A stretch of DNA of 64,000 nt from positions 67,001 to 131,000 of the forward strand of contig JAJDEO010000031.1 in assembly GCA_029259745.1 (NCBI GenBank), written 5' to 3'. The position numbers and the translations under genes were made by a program. Below the pieces are notes generated by a model. The model was not told the DNA's origin and did no database searches. It saw nothing but the letters and a program-made list of their open reading frames with translations. Shown one piece after another: positions 26,188 through 35,580 of this stretch (its first letter is position 1; each line of letters opens with the position of its first letter). This stretch comes from Planctomycetota bacterium (GTDB taxonomy: Bacteria > Planctomycetota > B15-G4).

Positions 26188-28745
26188 AGCAGGTCTTGGC
26201 GGCCCTCCGCGACGGCTGGACCTGGCGCATGGCCTGGCGCGACGCACGCTCGCGTCGCCGGCAGCTCGCGCTCTTCGCCGCGTCGATGACGCTCGGTGTC
26301 GCGGCCCTCGTGGCCGTGGCGTCGTTCGCCGACAACCTGCGCGCCGTCGTCGCGACGGAGGCGAAGGGTATCCTCGGTGCCGACCTGCGCGTGCGCCGCA
26401 ACTCGCTCATGGACGAGGAGCTCCGCGCTGCCGTCTATGCCGCGCTCGGCGACGTCGAGTCGACGCGCCAGCTCTCGTTCGCGTCGATGGCGTCCTTCAA
26501 CCCCGATGGAGCCGCCGAGACGCGCCTCGTCCAGGTCCGCGCCCTCGACGGTGCCTACCCCTACTACGGCGACGTCGAGACCGTTCCCGCCGACGCCCAT
26601 GCGACGTTCCGGCAGTCCGGCGGCGCGCTCGTCGACGACGGGCTCATGCTGCAGTTCGATCTCGAACCCGGCGACACCGTCAAGATCGGTCGGCGATCGT
26701 ACGAGATCACGGGGGCGCTGACGAAGTTCCCGGGCCAGACGGGCGCCAACGCGTACTTCGGCCCGCGCATCTACGTGCCGCTCGAAACGCTCGACGAGGA
26801 GCTGCTCAGTCGCGGCAGTCGCGTCACTGAGGCGCTCTATGCGCACATGCCCGACGAGCCCGACACGGCGCGCTTCGTCGAGCCGATCGAGAACCTCACG
26901 GACGACGAGAGCCTACGCGCGACGACGATCGACGACGCCGAGGACGCGTGGAGTCGGTCGGTCGAACGCCTCGACGCATTCCTCGGACTCGTCGGCTTCG
27001 TGGCGCTGCTGCTCGGCGGGCTCGGGGTCGGCTCGGCGATCCACGTGCACGTGCGCCGCTCGCTCGCCGACCTCGCCACGCTGCGCTGCCTCGGCGCAAC
27101 CGAGGCGCGCACGGTCGCGCTCGTCACGGCGCAGGTGCTGGGCCTGGGCCTCGCCGCGGCGCTCGTCGGCTCGGCCCTCGGCGTCGCGATCCAAACGATC
27201 ATGCCCAGCGTCCTCGCCGACTTCCTGCCCGTCGACGTCCCGGTCGCCTTCGCGCCACGCGCCGTCGCCCTCGGGCTCGTCATCGGCGTCTCGTCGGCGC
27301 TGCTATTCGCGCTCCTGCCCCTCGCGGACGTCTCGCGCATCCCGCCGCTCGCGGCCCTGCGCGCCACCGTCGACGCGAGCGACCTCGCCACGCGTCGACG
27401 CGCCCGCGCGCCGCTCGCGATCGCCGTCGTCCTGGGGATCGCCGGCTTCGCATCGATCCAGGCCCACTCCATCACCGTGGGCCTGGGGTTCACGGCCGGC
27501 ATCGCGCTCGTCTTCGTCGTGCTGTCGCTGATCGCGCGCGGGCTCATGACGCTGCTGCGACAGCTCGTGCCGTCGTCGTGGTCGTACGTCTGGCGCCAGG
27601 CGCTCGCGAACCTCCACCGGCCCTACAACCAGACCACGAGTCTGATGGTCGCGCTCGGCCTCGGCGCCTTCCTCGTCCTCACGATGGTGCAGACCGAGCG
27701 CATCCTGCTCGCGCAGGTCGACATGAGCGCCGTCGGTACGCAACCGAACCTCGTGATGTTCGACATCCAGGATCACCAGCGTGACGACGTCGCGGCGATG
27801 ATCGAGTCGAACGGGCTGCCGCTGATGGACATGGTGCCCATCGTCACGATGCGCATCGCGTCGGTGGCCGGACGTTCGGTCTCGGAGCTGCGCGACGACG
27901 AGTCGGTCGACACGCCCTCGTGGCAGCTGACACGCGAGTATCGCTCGACGTTCCGCAGCGAGCTGACGGACACCGAGGAGATCGTCGCCGGCGCGTGGAC
28001 GGGGCGCGTCGAGCCCGGCACCGCGCGGCCGCCGATCTCGCTCGAGGCCGACATCGCCGAGTCGCTCGGCGTCGGTGTGGGCGACGAGATCGTCTTCGAC
28101 GTCCAGGGCGTCGCCATTCCGACCGTGATCGGTTCGCTGCGCGCTGTCGAGTGGCGCCGCGTGCAGCCGAACTTCTTCGCCGTCTTCCCCGAGGGCGTGC
28201 TCGACGCGGCACCGAAGTTCCACGTCGCCGTCACGCGCGCCGACTCGCGCGACGCGTCGGCCCTGCTCCAGCGCGAGGCCGTGCGGCGCTTCCCCAACGT
28301 CAGCTCGATCGACCTGGCGACGATCCTCGAGGTCGCCGACGAGATCCTCGGCCGCGTCGCCTTCGTCATCCGCTTCATGGCCGCCTTCTCGATCCTCACG
28401 GGGCTCGTCGTGCTCGCCGCCTCCCTGATCGCCAGCCGCGACCAGCGCATCGAAGAATCGGTGCTGCTGCGCACGCTCGGCGCCGTGCGGGCCCAGGTGA
28501 CGGCAATCACACGCATCGAACTCGTGTTGCTCGGCCTGCTTGCCACGGGCGCCGGCGCGGTGCTCTCGATCGCCGGCTCGTGGGCCCTGTCGCGCTTCGT
28601 CTTCGAGACGCCCTTCGTCCTGGCGGCGGGCCCGTGGTTCACTGCCGTCGCCGTGCTCTGTGCCGTGACGACGCTCGTCGGCAGCCTGCAGACGCGCGGT
28701 CTGCACGAGCGCCCGCCGCTCGAGGTGCTACGCCAAGAGGCCTGA
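26184..28745 (+). CDS. ABC transporter permease, FtsX/YbbP-like
   Basis: An 853-aa FtsX-type permease. It has an N-terminal membrane segment (QLALFAASMTLGVAALVAVAS), a large exported domain of about 200 residues, a cluster of helices in the middle (VGFVALLLGGLGVGSAI, VTAQVLGLGLAAALVGSAL, LVIGVSSALLFALLPLADV, then two more), a second exported domain, and a C-terminal trio ending near residue 840. Two exported domains and about ten helices match YbbP rather than the four-helix LolC/E. The start is set at TTG 26184 (overlapping the ATPase stop by TTGA, with GAGG 10 nt upstream). TTG 26196 and ATG 26229 are alternatives that would shorten it by 4 or 15 residues. Confidence 0.88.
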   Translation: MKQVLAALRDGWTWRMAWRDARSRRRQLALFAASMTLGVAALVAVASFADNLRAVVATEAKGILGADLRVRRNSLMDEELRAAVYAALGDVESTRQLSFASMASFNPDGAAETRLVQVRALDGAYPYYGDVETVPADAHATFRQSGGALVDDGLMLQFDLEPGDTVKIGRRSYEITGALTKFPGQTGANAYFGPRIYVPLETLDEELLSRGSRVTEALYAHMPDEPDTARFVEPIENLTDDESLRATTIDDAEDAWSRSVERLDAFLGLVGFVALLLGGLGVGSAIHVHVRRSLADLATLRCLGATEARTVALVTAQVLGLGLAAALVGSALGVAIQTIMPSVLADFLPVDVPVAFAPRAVALGLVIGVSSALLFALLPLADVSRIPPLAALRATVDASDLATRRRARAPLAIAVVLGIAGFASIQAHSITVGLGFTAGIALVFVVLSLIARGLMTLLRQLVPSSWSYVWRQALANLHRPYNQTTSLMVALGLGAFLVLTMVQTERILLAQVDMSAVGTQPNLVMFDIQDHQRDDVAAMIESNGLPLMDMVPIVTMRIASVAGRSVSELRDDESVDTPSWQLTREYRSTFRSELTDTEEIVAGAWTGRVEPGTARPPISLEADIAESLGVGVGDEIVFDVQGVAIPTVIGSLRAVEWRRVQPNFFAVFPEGVLDAAPKFHVAVTRADSRDASALLQREAVRRFPNVSSIDLATILEVADEILGRVAFVIRFMAAFSILTGLVVLAASLIASRDQRIEESVLLRTLGAVRAQVTAITRIELVLLGLLATGAGAVLSIAGSWALSRFVFETPFVLAAGPWFTAVAVLCAVTTLVGSLQTRGLHERPPLEVLRQEA

Positions 28746-28894
28746 AACGCTCGGGCGCGCCCTCGTCACCATCACCCGCGAGAGTCCCGCTCGATGACTT
28801 CCCCAACGGATTCACGCGCCTTTCTGGCGCTCGATCATGAGGGACTGACGGCGCTCGAAGGGCTCGGCAGTCAACCAAACCGCTTCCATCGACC

Positions 28895-30199
28895 ATGACG
28901 ACATCCGAGACCGGCCACCGATCCGAGCCCGTGCCTCGTCCCGACGCCGCGCGAACGCGGAGCGCTCTGCTCGCTCGGTTCGAGGCGACGCGCACCTTCA
29001 GCACGGCACTCACGGCGACCTTCACACCTGTCGAGTGCGACATCCAGTCGATGCCGGATGCGAGCCCCACGCGCTGGCACCTCGCCCACACGACCTGGTT
29101 CTTCGAAACCTTCGTCCTGCGGGAAACCCCTGGCTACACGCCGTTCGACGCGTCCTATGAGGCGCTCTTCAACTCGTATTACAACGCCGTCGGCGAACAG
29201 CCGCGGCGCGTTCGCCGCGGCGCTCGCGCGCACCCCGACCTCGCCACCGTCGGCGCGTATCGAGCGCACGTCGACGGCGCCGTCAGGGCCCTGTTCGAGC
29301 GCGGTGTCATCGACGACCGTCGGGCCGAGATCGTCGAACTGGGCATCCAGCACGAACAGCAACATCAGGAGTTGATCGTCACGGACATCACGCATGCCCG
29401 CTGGCAGAGGCGTCGCGTTCCGACCGGCTCCCGCACACCGTCCCCGGTACCACCGCCGCGCGAGCAGACCTGGGTCGCGGGGCGCGAAGGCATCGCGCGG
29501 ATCGGCCACGCGGCCAAGGGCTTCAGCTTCGACAACGAGCGGCCGCGCCATCGCGTCTTCCTCGAGCCCTACGAGATCGCGACGCGCACGGTCACGAACG
29601 GTGAGTACCGTGCCTTCATCGCCGACGGCGGCTACCGGCGCCCCGAGCTGTGGCTCTCTCTGGGCTGGGACACGGTGCGCTCCGAACGCTGGTGTGCGCC
29701 GCTGTACTGGAGTGAGGACGCGGCGTGCGAGTTCACGCCCGCCGGCTGGATTCCCCTCGAGGACGCCGCCCCTGTCTGCCACGTCTCCTACTTCGAGGCC
29801 GACGCGTTCGCGCGTTGGTCGGGTGCGCGGCTGCCCACGGAGTTCGAGTGGGAAGACGCGGTCAGCTCGCACGAGCAGCGAGGCGGACAATCCTGGTCGA
29901 CGCACCTGCATCGCGCCGGTCTCCCGATCCACCCCTGCGCCGACGCGGCCGACGATGGCCCGCTCGAACACGCGCTCGGCAACGTCTGGGAATGGACGTC
30001 CAGTCACTACTCGCCCTACCCCGGTTACGAGCCCGCCGCCGGGGCACTGGGCGAGTACAACGGCAAGTTCATGTGCTCGCAGTTCGTTTTGCGCGGTGGG
30101 TCGTGTGCCACGCCTGCCGGTCATGCGCGCCCCAGCTATCGAAACTTCTTCCCGCCGTCGACGCGTTGGCAGTTCAGCGGCATCCGGCTCGCCCGATGA
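28895..30199 (+). CDS. egtB: Ergothioneine biosynthesis protein EgtB (sulfoxide synthase)
   Basis: A 434-aa enzyme with an N-terminal DinB-type iron domain and a C-terminal formylglycine-generating-enzyme-like domain. The iron ligands are seen as RWHLAHTTWFFE (about 60-71) and HEQQHQEL (His153 and His157), the three-His site of EgtB. The FGE-like domain begins near 190, with FSFDNERPRHR and FARWSGARLPTEFEWE, and ends with QFVLRGGS and SYRNFFPPSTRWQFSGIRLAR. EgtB joins the thiol of cysteine or gamma-glutamylcysteine to N-alpha-trimethylhistidine using oxygen. The stop overlaps the egtD start by 4 nt. No egtA, egtC or egtE is visible in the window. Confidence 0.94.
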   Translation: MTTSETGHRSEPVPRPDAARTRSALLARFEATRTFSTALTATFTPVECDIQSMPDASPTRWHLAHTTWFFETFVLRETPGYTPFDASYEALFNSYYNAVGEQPRRVRRGARAHPDLATVGAYRAHVDGAVRALFERGVIDDRRAEIVELGIQHEQQHQELIVTDITHARWQRRRVPTGSRTPSPVPPPREQTWVAGREGIARIGHAAKGFSFDNERPRHRVFLEPYEIATRTVTNGEYRAFIADGGYRRPELWLSLGWDTVRSERWCAPLYWSEDAACEFTPAGWIPLEDAAPVCHVSYFEADAFARWSGARLPTEFEWEDAVSSHEQRGGQSWSTHLHRAGLPIHPCADAADDGPLEHALGNVWEWTSSHYSPYPGYEPAAGALGEYNGKFMCSQFVLRGGSCATPAGHARPSYRNFFPPSTRWQFSGIRLAR

Positions 30200-31158
30200 C
30201 AGAACCCATGTCACCAGCTCACGCGACCTTCATGCGCGACGTCATCGCAGGCTTGCAGCGCACGCCGAAGACGCTGCCGTGCAAGTACTTCTACGACGAG
30301 CGTGGATCAGCGCTGTTCGACGAGATCTGTGAACTCGACGCGTACTATCCGACGCGCACCGAGCTCGCGATCATGGAGCGTCACGCGCCGGCTCTCGCGC
30401 AACACCTCGGCCCACGCGCACGAATCGTGGAGTTCGGCAGCGGCAGCAGCGTCAAGACGCAACTCCTGCTCGACGCGCTCGTCGACCCTGTCGGCTATGT
30501 GCCGGTCGACATCTCACGCGAGCACCTTCTCGCAACGGCCGAGCGTCTCCGCGAGCGCTACCCGCAACTCGACATCCAGCCCGTCGTCGCCGACTTCACG
30601 AAGAGCTTCGAGATCCCGGCGTCGCCCGAACACCCGGCGAGCACCTGGGTCTACTTCCCGGGATCGACGATCGGAAACTTCGAGCATGACGAAGCGCGTC
30701 GACTCCTCGCGCGCATGGCATCCCTGGCTGGGCGCGTCGGCGGCATTGTCGTCGGCGTCGACCTCGACAAGGACCGCGCCACGTTGGAGCTCGCCTACGA
30801 CGATCCGGCGGGAGTGACGGCGGCGTTCAACAAGAACCTCCTCGTGCGACTCCGCGACGAGCTCGGCGCGCGCGTGGACGTCGACGCGTTCGACCACATC
30901 GCACGCTACGACGCGACGCGGATGCGCATCGAGATCTTCCTCGAGAGTCGCACCCATCAGTCGATCGCGCTCGCCGGACACGAGTTTGCGTTGGCCCCCG
31001 GCGAGCGCATCCTCACGGAGTACTCCCACAAGTACACGCTCCCGGCTCTCACGGACCTCGCCGCGCCAGCCGGCCTGCGGCTCGCGGCGCACTGGACGGA
31101 TCCCGACTCACTGTTCGCCGTCGCATGCTTCGACGTCGACACCGCGACCGAGGACTGA
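30196..31158 (+). CDS. egtD: EgtD, histidine N-alpha-methyltransferase
   Basis: A 320-aa enzyme that trimethylates histidine, the first step to ergothioneine. Recognised segments are LPCKYFYDERGSALFDEI, EFGSGSSVKTQLLL (SAM site), PVDISREHL, YFPGSTIGNFEHDEA and EYSHKYTL near the C-terminus, all typical of EgtD. Length fits the family. ATG 30196 overlaps the egtB stop as ATGA, so the two are coupled. It is followed 3 bp later by mtfA. With egtB this forms the minimal two-gene ergothioneine set, which implies that cysteine-lyase activity comes from elsewhere in the genome. Confidence 0.94.
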   Translation: MTEPMSPAHATFMRDVIAGLQRTPKTLPCKYFYDERGSALFDEICELDAYYPTRTELAIMERHAPALAQHLGPRARIVEFGSGSSVKTQLLLDALVDPVGYVPVDISREHLLATAERLRERYPQLDIQPVVADFTKSFEIPASPEHPASTWVYFPGSTIGNFEHDEARRLLARMASLAGRVGGIVVGVDLDKDRATLELAYDDPAGVTAAFNKNLLVRLRDELGARVDVDAFDHIARYDATRMRIEIFLESRTHQSIALAGHEFALAPGERILTEYSHKYTLPALTDLAAPAGLRLAAHWTDPDSLFAVACFDVDTATED

Positions 31159-31161
31159 GGC

Positions 31162-31944
31162 ATGCTCTTGAAGCTCTATCGACGCTGGCGCCGTAAGCGC
31201 GTGCGCGCCCAGCCCTTCCCGCCGGCCTGGCAGGAGATCATCGATCGCAACGTGCCGCTCTACGCGCAGCTGTCGCCCGAGCGTCAAGACATCCTGCGTG
31301 GGCACGTGCAGGTCTTGCTCGACGAGAAGAACTTCGAGGGCTGCGGCGGACTCGAACTCACGGACGAGATGCGCGTCACGATCGCGGCGCACGCGGCCCT
31401 CTTGATCCTCCGTGAAGACTCCGAGATGTACCCCGGACTCGCGTCGATCCTCGTCTATCCCGACGCCTACCGCGCCAGTCCGGGTCACGTGCGCGGGCGC
31501 AGCGACATCGTGAGCGAGCATGGCACGGACGTGCTCGGACAGTCGTGGAGCGGCGGCACGCTCATCCTGGCCTGGTCGCCGTCGATGTCCGGTGCGCGCA
31601 ACGCCGACGACGGCCACAACGTCATCCTGCACGAGTTCGCGCATCAGCTCGACACGCAGGACGGCAACGCCGACGGCACGCCGCCCCTCTCGGGCAAGAC
31701 GGCCTACGCCGCCTGGGCCAAGGCACTGGAGCCCGAGTACGAGGCGCTGCGCAAGACCCCGCACAAGAGCGTCCTCGATCGCTACGGCGCGACGAACCCG
31801 GCCGAGTTCTTCGCCGTCGCGACGGAGGCCTACTTCGAGAAGCCGAAGCAGCTCGCGCGTCACCATCCCGAACTGTTCGAGGCGCTCGAGAAGTTCTACG
31901 GACTCGAGCGCGCCGAGCGCAGCTCTTCGACCAAGGCGCGGTAG
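31162..31944 (+). CDS. mtfA: MtfA-like zinc metallopeptidase (family M90)
   Basis: A 260-aa protein of the length of Escherichia coli MtfA. The zinc site is HEFAHQLD at about 156-163, and a glutamate ligand probably lies in the downstream stretch ATEAYFEKP. Other family marks are FEGCGGLELTDEM near 53, the strand VYPDAY and the LSGKTAY linker. MtfA binds the Mlc repressor in enterobacteria; nothing here links it to sugar control. It starts 3 bp after egtD, so it may share that operon. Its last 49 bp overlap the tail of the convergent HELTH gene. Confidence 0.9.
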   Translation: MLLKLYRRWRRKRVRAQPFPPAWQEIIDRNVPLYAQLSPERQDILRGHVQVLLDEKNFEGCGGLELTDEMRVTIAAHAALLILREDSEMYPGLASILVYPDAYRASPGHVRGRSDIVSEHGTDVLGQSWSGGTLILAWSPSMSGARNADDGHNVILHEFAHQLDTQDGNADGTPPLSGKTAYAAWAKALEPEYEALRKTPHKSVLDRYGATNPAEFFAVATEAYFEKPKQLARHHPELFEALEKFYGLERAERSSSTKAR

Positions 31945-32390
31945 AGCGGGTCGCGTCGTGCGGTCGGGTCGGCGAACCAGCGCTCGACGATCACGGCCTG
32001 GTGCTCGGCCGGGTAGCTCGCGAAGGGCCGCCCGGGGACGAGCGTCGGCCGGTAGGCGCCGCGGCGTGAGCCCGTCGTCACGATCGCGTGGAGCTGTGCC
32101 GTGAGTGAATCCGAGATGTAGGCGCCGCCGCCATGTTGATATTGCCAGACGTGCGTCAGCTCGTGGACGAGCATGCGATCGGGCATCGGCCCGGACGTGC
32201 GGATCACGTTGCCGAGCACCGCGGGCGTCGCAAGCACGGTGGCCTCGGCGATCACGACAGCGGCGACGTCGAGCGAGGCACCGAAGACCTCACGCGCCAG
32301 CTCGCGTTCACGCAGATCGAGCACACGACGACTGCGGGTCCACGACGTCGCATGATCGCAGAGCAAGTCCTCGAGCCAGCGCACGCGCAT
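31896..32390 (-). CDS. Small HELTH-motif protein (DUF4157-like)
   Basis: A 164-aa protein, starting at ATG 32390 (an ATG at 32450 would add 20 residues). The motif LVHELTHVWQ at about 93-102 is a HExxH zinc site with the Q that follows it in DUF4157-type proteins, preceded by a hydrophobic pair of strands (VAAVVIAEATVLATPAVLGNV). The C-terminal half is Arg-rich. It could be a metallopeptidase or a domain found in larger toxins or secreted proteins. No effector or immunity partner is seen nearby. The gene overlaps mtfA tail-to-tail over 31896-31944. Confidence 0.68.
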   Translation of the reverse strand: MRVRWLEDLLCDHATSWTRSRRVLDLRERELAREVFGASLDVAAVVIAEATVLATPAVLGNVIRTSGPMPDRMLVHELTHVWQYQHGGGAYISDSLTAQLHAIVTTGSRRGAYRPTLVPGRPFASYPAEHQAVIVERWFADPTARRDPLYRALVEELRSARSSP

Positions 32391-32527
32391 CCCGCGGTCT
32401 CCAGATCGGCTCGTCTCCAGACCCTGCACAACGCCAGACCGGCGCGGCACAGACGCGAACTCCGCCGCCGAAGACGCCGCGCAGGCGCATCGACGGCGGA
32501 GCGGTGACGCAGCGCTGACCAGCGAGA

Positions 32528-33139
32528 CTACTTGGCCGCGTCGTAGCGCTTCTGGACGGCCTTCCAGCTGACGACGTTCCAGAAAGCCTTGAGGTAGTCG
32601 GGGCGGCGGTTCTCGTACGTCGGGTAGTAGGCGTGCTCCCAGACGTCGTTGATCACGAGGACGTGGCGCCCTTCGGTGACCGGCGAATCCTGGTTGGGCG
32701 TCGTCTCGATGGCGAGCTCACCGCTCTTGTCCATCGTCAGGTAGACCCACCCGCTGCCGAAGCGTCCCGCGCCGGCTGCGTTGAACTCGCTCTTGAACTT
32801 GTCGAAGTCGCCGAACTTGGCGTTGATCTTGTCGGCCAGCTCGCCGCTCGGAGCGCCACCGCCGTCGGGCGACATGATCTCCCACATCGTGGCGTGGTTG
32901 AGGTGACCGCCACCGTTGTTGCGCACCGCGCCGCGGACGGCTTCGGGCAGGGAGCCGAGGTTGGCGATCAGGTCCTCGATCGAGCGGCTCGCGAGGTCGT
33001 CGTGACCTTCGAGCGCGTCGTTGAGCTTGCCCACGTAGGCCGGGTGATGCTTGCCGTGATGGAGCTCGAGGTTTCGCTTCGTGATATGGGGCTCGAGCGC
33101 GTCATAAGCGAACGGCAGCGGAGCTACGTCGAACGTCAT
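32528..33139 (-). CDS. sodA: Superoxide dismutase, Mn type
   Basis: A 203-aa Fe/Mn superoxide dismutase starting at ATG 33139; the frame is open far upstream but only this part is protein-like. Metal ligands are His in ELHHGKHH (about 27), His81 in [11 protein letters not shown], and Asp/His in DVWEHAYY (about 165 and 169). Gly in NNGGGHLNH and NQDSP near 150 are features of Mn-using members rather than Fe-using ones. It destroys superoxide in the cytoplasm. It has its own promoter region of about 185 bp upstream and no obvious operon partners. Confidence 0.93.
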   Translation of the reverse strand: MTFDVAPLPFAYDALEPHITKRNLELHHGKHHPAYVGKLNDALEGHDDLASRSIEDLIANLGSLPEAVRGAVRNNGGGHLNHATMWEIMSPDGGGAPSGELADKINAKFGDFDKFKSEFNAAGAGRFGSGWVYLTMDKSGELAIETTPNQDSPVTEGRHVLVINDVWEHAYYPTYENRRPDYLKAFWNVVSWKAVQKRYDAAK

Positions 33140-33324
33140 CGGTTCAGTCCAAAATCGGAGGGTAGAAAGTAGGAGTTTCGAGGTCGGGCGGGCGACAAGC
33201 CGCCCATCGTCCAGACCGACGCGGGTCGTCGCGAGAAGTTCTCGCTCGTGAATCGATGGCGCGCCGCTGTTGCCCAGGTCCTGAAGTGCGTTGGATGCAG
33301 CGAATGGCCTCCGGGGTACGCACC

Positions 33325-35352
33325 TCAGGGCGCTGTCGGGGCGCGCCGCAGAGCCTCGTCGCCGGGCTCGTCCGACGGCAGCGGAGCCGCAATGGCGGCA
33401 CGCAACTGCTCCACCGGCGGTCCCGGGTCGCTGGGATCCTGGAGGTGGCCGTGGCGTTCCCAGGCGTCGAGGCATGCCTGCCAGGCCTCGGCCGCTGCCG
33501 CCGGCCCGGCCGTCCGCTGCAGGACGACGCCCAGGTTCAGCCATGGGCGCCAGGCGCGTTCGGTGCCCGCGAGCTGTGTGGTCGCCTCTTCGTAGTGCTC
33601 GGCGGCGCGCGCCCATTGTCCGGCCTGTTCGGCCGTGTAGCCCATGGCGAAGAAGGCCTCGCCGTAGCGCAGACAGCCCTCGCGCTCGAAGCCGTCGTGC
33701 GGGAAGTCGTCGGGATCGGGGCGCTCCAGTGTGGCCGCAAGCTGCTCGTCGATCGCGAAGAGCTGTTCGTACGGCGGCACCGCGCCGCGCGGCACCGCAA
33801 GCGAGACGAGTCCGCGAGCAACGCGCTCGAAGCTGCGCTGCCAGCTGCCGTCCTTGGGATCGACGACGGCCACGGGCATGCGCTCGATGTGCGCCGCGAA
33901 CAGCATCTCGCTCGTGACGTTCTTCCCGTCGTAGCGCGGCCGCTCGTCGACGCCTTCGGGCCACGGCAACGTGAAGCGCGCGTCGCGGCGGGCCGTGCGC
34001 GCGGCGTACCAGGGATAGGTCAGCTTCTCCTGGTCGACGACAAGGACGTCGGGTCGCCGGCCGAGACAAAACTGGTTGTACTCGACGGTGTTGGTGACGA
34101 GGTCGGAGCGCGAGAAGAAGATCGCCCCCGGGGGCACGGATGCGAGCACGTCGCGGCCGAAGTCGCGCGAGAACGTCACGTCGCTCATGTCGACCTCGGC
34201 GTGGTTGCGCGCCACGAGCACGACGACCACGGCGAGGCACAGTCCGTCGCGCAGCCGCGGCGCCAACGGAAGCGCGGCGAGACCGCAGGCGCCGAGCACG
34301 CCGACGAACGCCAGCGGGAGGATCATGAAGCGCTCGACAACGCCTTGCAGCAGAGGACTGTCGAGCGGTGCGTTGAAGAGCAGGAAGAAGACCGGCCCCG
34401 TGACGATCGCGAGCACGAGGACGAGTCCGCGTGCGAAGGAGTCGCCGGTGAGCTGGTTGCGACGCAGGCAGGCGACGACGAAGAGCACGAGCGTGACGGG
34501 TGCGATCCACGACGTCAGCGGGCCCAGGCGTGCGAGCAGGAACGCCGGTGCCGCGAGGACGGACGCCGAGTCGGCCGCGATGTCGTCCGAGACGAGTTGC
34601 AGCGAGCCATAGTCGGCGCGTGTCACGTGTCGCCAGAAGCCCTCCCACGTGTCGGTCTGGCCCCAGGCCAGGAGCGGATCACGCCCGGCCGCCCAGGGCA
34701 GATAGCCATAGGGCAGCAAACCGACGGCGGCACCGACCAGCGACCAACCCAGCGCCCCCACTGCGGGCTTCCAGCTCACCGTCGCGCGCCCCACCCGCCA
34801 CCCGAGCGCGCCGAGGCAGCCGAGCGCGACCAGCGATGTGGTGTGGTGATTCGACATCCCGAGGCCGAAGAGCAAGCCCACGAGGAGTGCCGCTCGACGC
34901 GCGGCGCGCCGTTCGCGCAGAGCATCGTCGAGCGCGAGCACCGCCAAGACCGCCCCGACGTTGAGCGCGACGTTGAGCCCGAAGACCTCGGCGCCCGACG
35001 CGTGTCGCCACGACACGATCGAGAGGGCGCTGAGCGCCGCCCCAGCCACGGCCGGCCAGACCGCCCCGGCGCAGCGCCGCGCCAGCAGATAGGTCAGCCC
35101 AGCCCCCACGGCCGCCATGAGCGCCCCGAGGACGTTGATCCGCCAGGCCGGCTCGCCGACGTCGGAGACCCGGTCGGCCACTGCTCCCAAGAGCGTGAAC
35201 AACGGATATCCCGGCGGATGCGCGACCCCGAGCGTGTGGGCCACGGTGATCAGCTCGCCACTGTCTCCCCCCGGGACGGTGGGACACACCGTCGAGAGAA
35301 AAAGGGCCGCCGACACGACCACCACGCTCCAGCTTACGAATCGTGCCTTCAC
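33325..35352 (-). CDS. DUF2723 integral membrane protein with soluble C-terminal tail
   Basis: A 675-aa membrane protein with about ten hydrophobic helices between residues 5 and 400. It carries the DUF2723 signature [25 protein letters not shown] (residues about 25-49), as in bacterial relatives of protein O-mannosyltransferase-type enzymes. The tail, from about 560, is TPR-like ([28 protein letters not shown]). The likely role is lipid-linked sugar transfer to cell-surface molecules, by family analogy. The start is GTG 35352, whose frame continues upstream without methionine. It diverges from the subtilase gene, with starts 228 bp apart. Confidence 0.82.
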   Translation of the reverse strand: MKARFVSWSVVVVSAALFLSTVCPTVPGGDSGELITVAHTLGVAHPPGYPLFTLLGAVADRVSDVGEPAWRINVLGALMAAVGAGLTYLLARRCAGAVWPAVAGAALSALSIVSWRHASGAEVFGLNVALNVGAVLAVLALDDALRERRAARRAALLVGLLFGLGMSNHHTTSLVALGCLGALGWRVGRATVSWKPAVGALGWSLVGAAVGLLPYGYLPWAAGRDPLLAWGQTDTWEGFWRHVTRADYGSLQLVSDDIAADSASVLAAPAFLLARLGPLTSWIAPVTLVLFVVACLRRNQLTGDSFARGLVLVLAIVTGPVFFLLFNAPLDSPLLQGVVERFMILPLAFVGVLGACGLAALPLAPRLRDGLCLAVVVVLVARNHAEVDMSDVTFSRDFGRDVLASVPPGAIFFSRSDLVTNTVEYNQFCLGRRPDVLVVDQEKLTYPWYAARTARRDARFTLPWPEGVDERPRYDGKNVTSEMLFAAHIERMPVAVVDPKDGSWQRSFERVARGLVSLAVPRGAVPPYEQLFAIDEQLAATLERPDPDDFPHDGFEREGCLRYGEAFFAMGYTAEQAGQWARAAEHYEEATTQLAGTERAWRPWLNLGVVLQRTAGPAAAAEAWQACLDAWERHGHLQDPSDPGPPVEQLRAAIAAPLPSDEPGDEALRRAPTAP

Positions 35353-35484
35353 GTCGTGAATCCGCCCTGTAGGCTCATGCGGTACCGTGTCCCAGTTCGA
35401 GGTGGCAGTTCTCTGCCGCTCCCCACGTCGAGTGCTGTTCTGCCTCTGCGAACGGCGCCTCGTCGTGATCGGTCCTCGAAGACG

Positions 35485-35512
35485 TTGTCTTGCGAGGGCG
35501 TCACGATACAAA
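35485..35512 (+). promoter_or_regulatory. Possible sigma-70 promoter of the subtilase gene
   Basis: TTGTCT (35485-35490) and TACAAA (35507-35512) are 16 nt apart and lie about 70 nt before the subtilase ATG. Each box matches the consensus at 4 of 6 positions. Confidence 0.27.
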
Positions 35513-35580
35513 GGATTCGACCCGCTCGCCGCAGCACCCCACACATCCGCTCTCTATCCGACTTCGGAACCGACTCCGCC

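Noticed and set aside
28871-30214. 447-codon open frame on the minus strand
   Set aside because: It is antisense to egtB, whose iron ligands and FGE-like motifs are clear.
33256-35580. Long open frame upstream of, and in frame with, the subtilase start
   Set aside because: It runs antisense to the DUF2723 gene, is Arg/Ala/Asp-rich and has no signal peptide or domain. The signal peptide begins at 35581.
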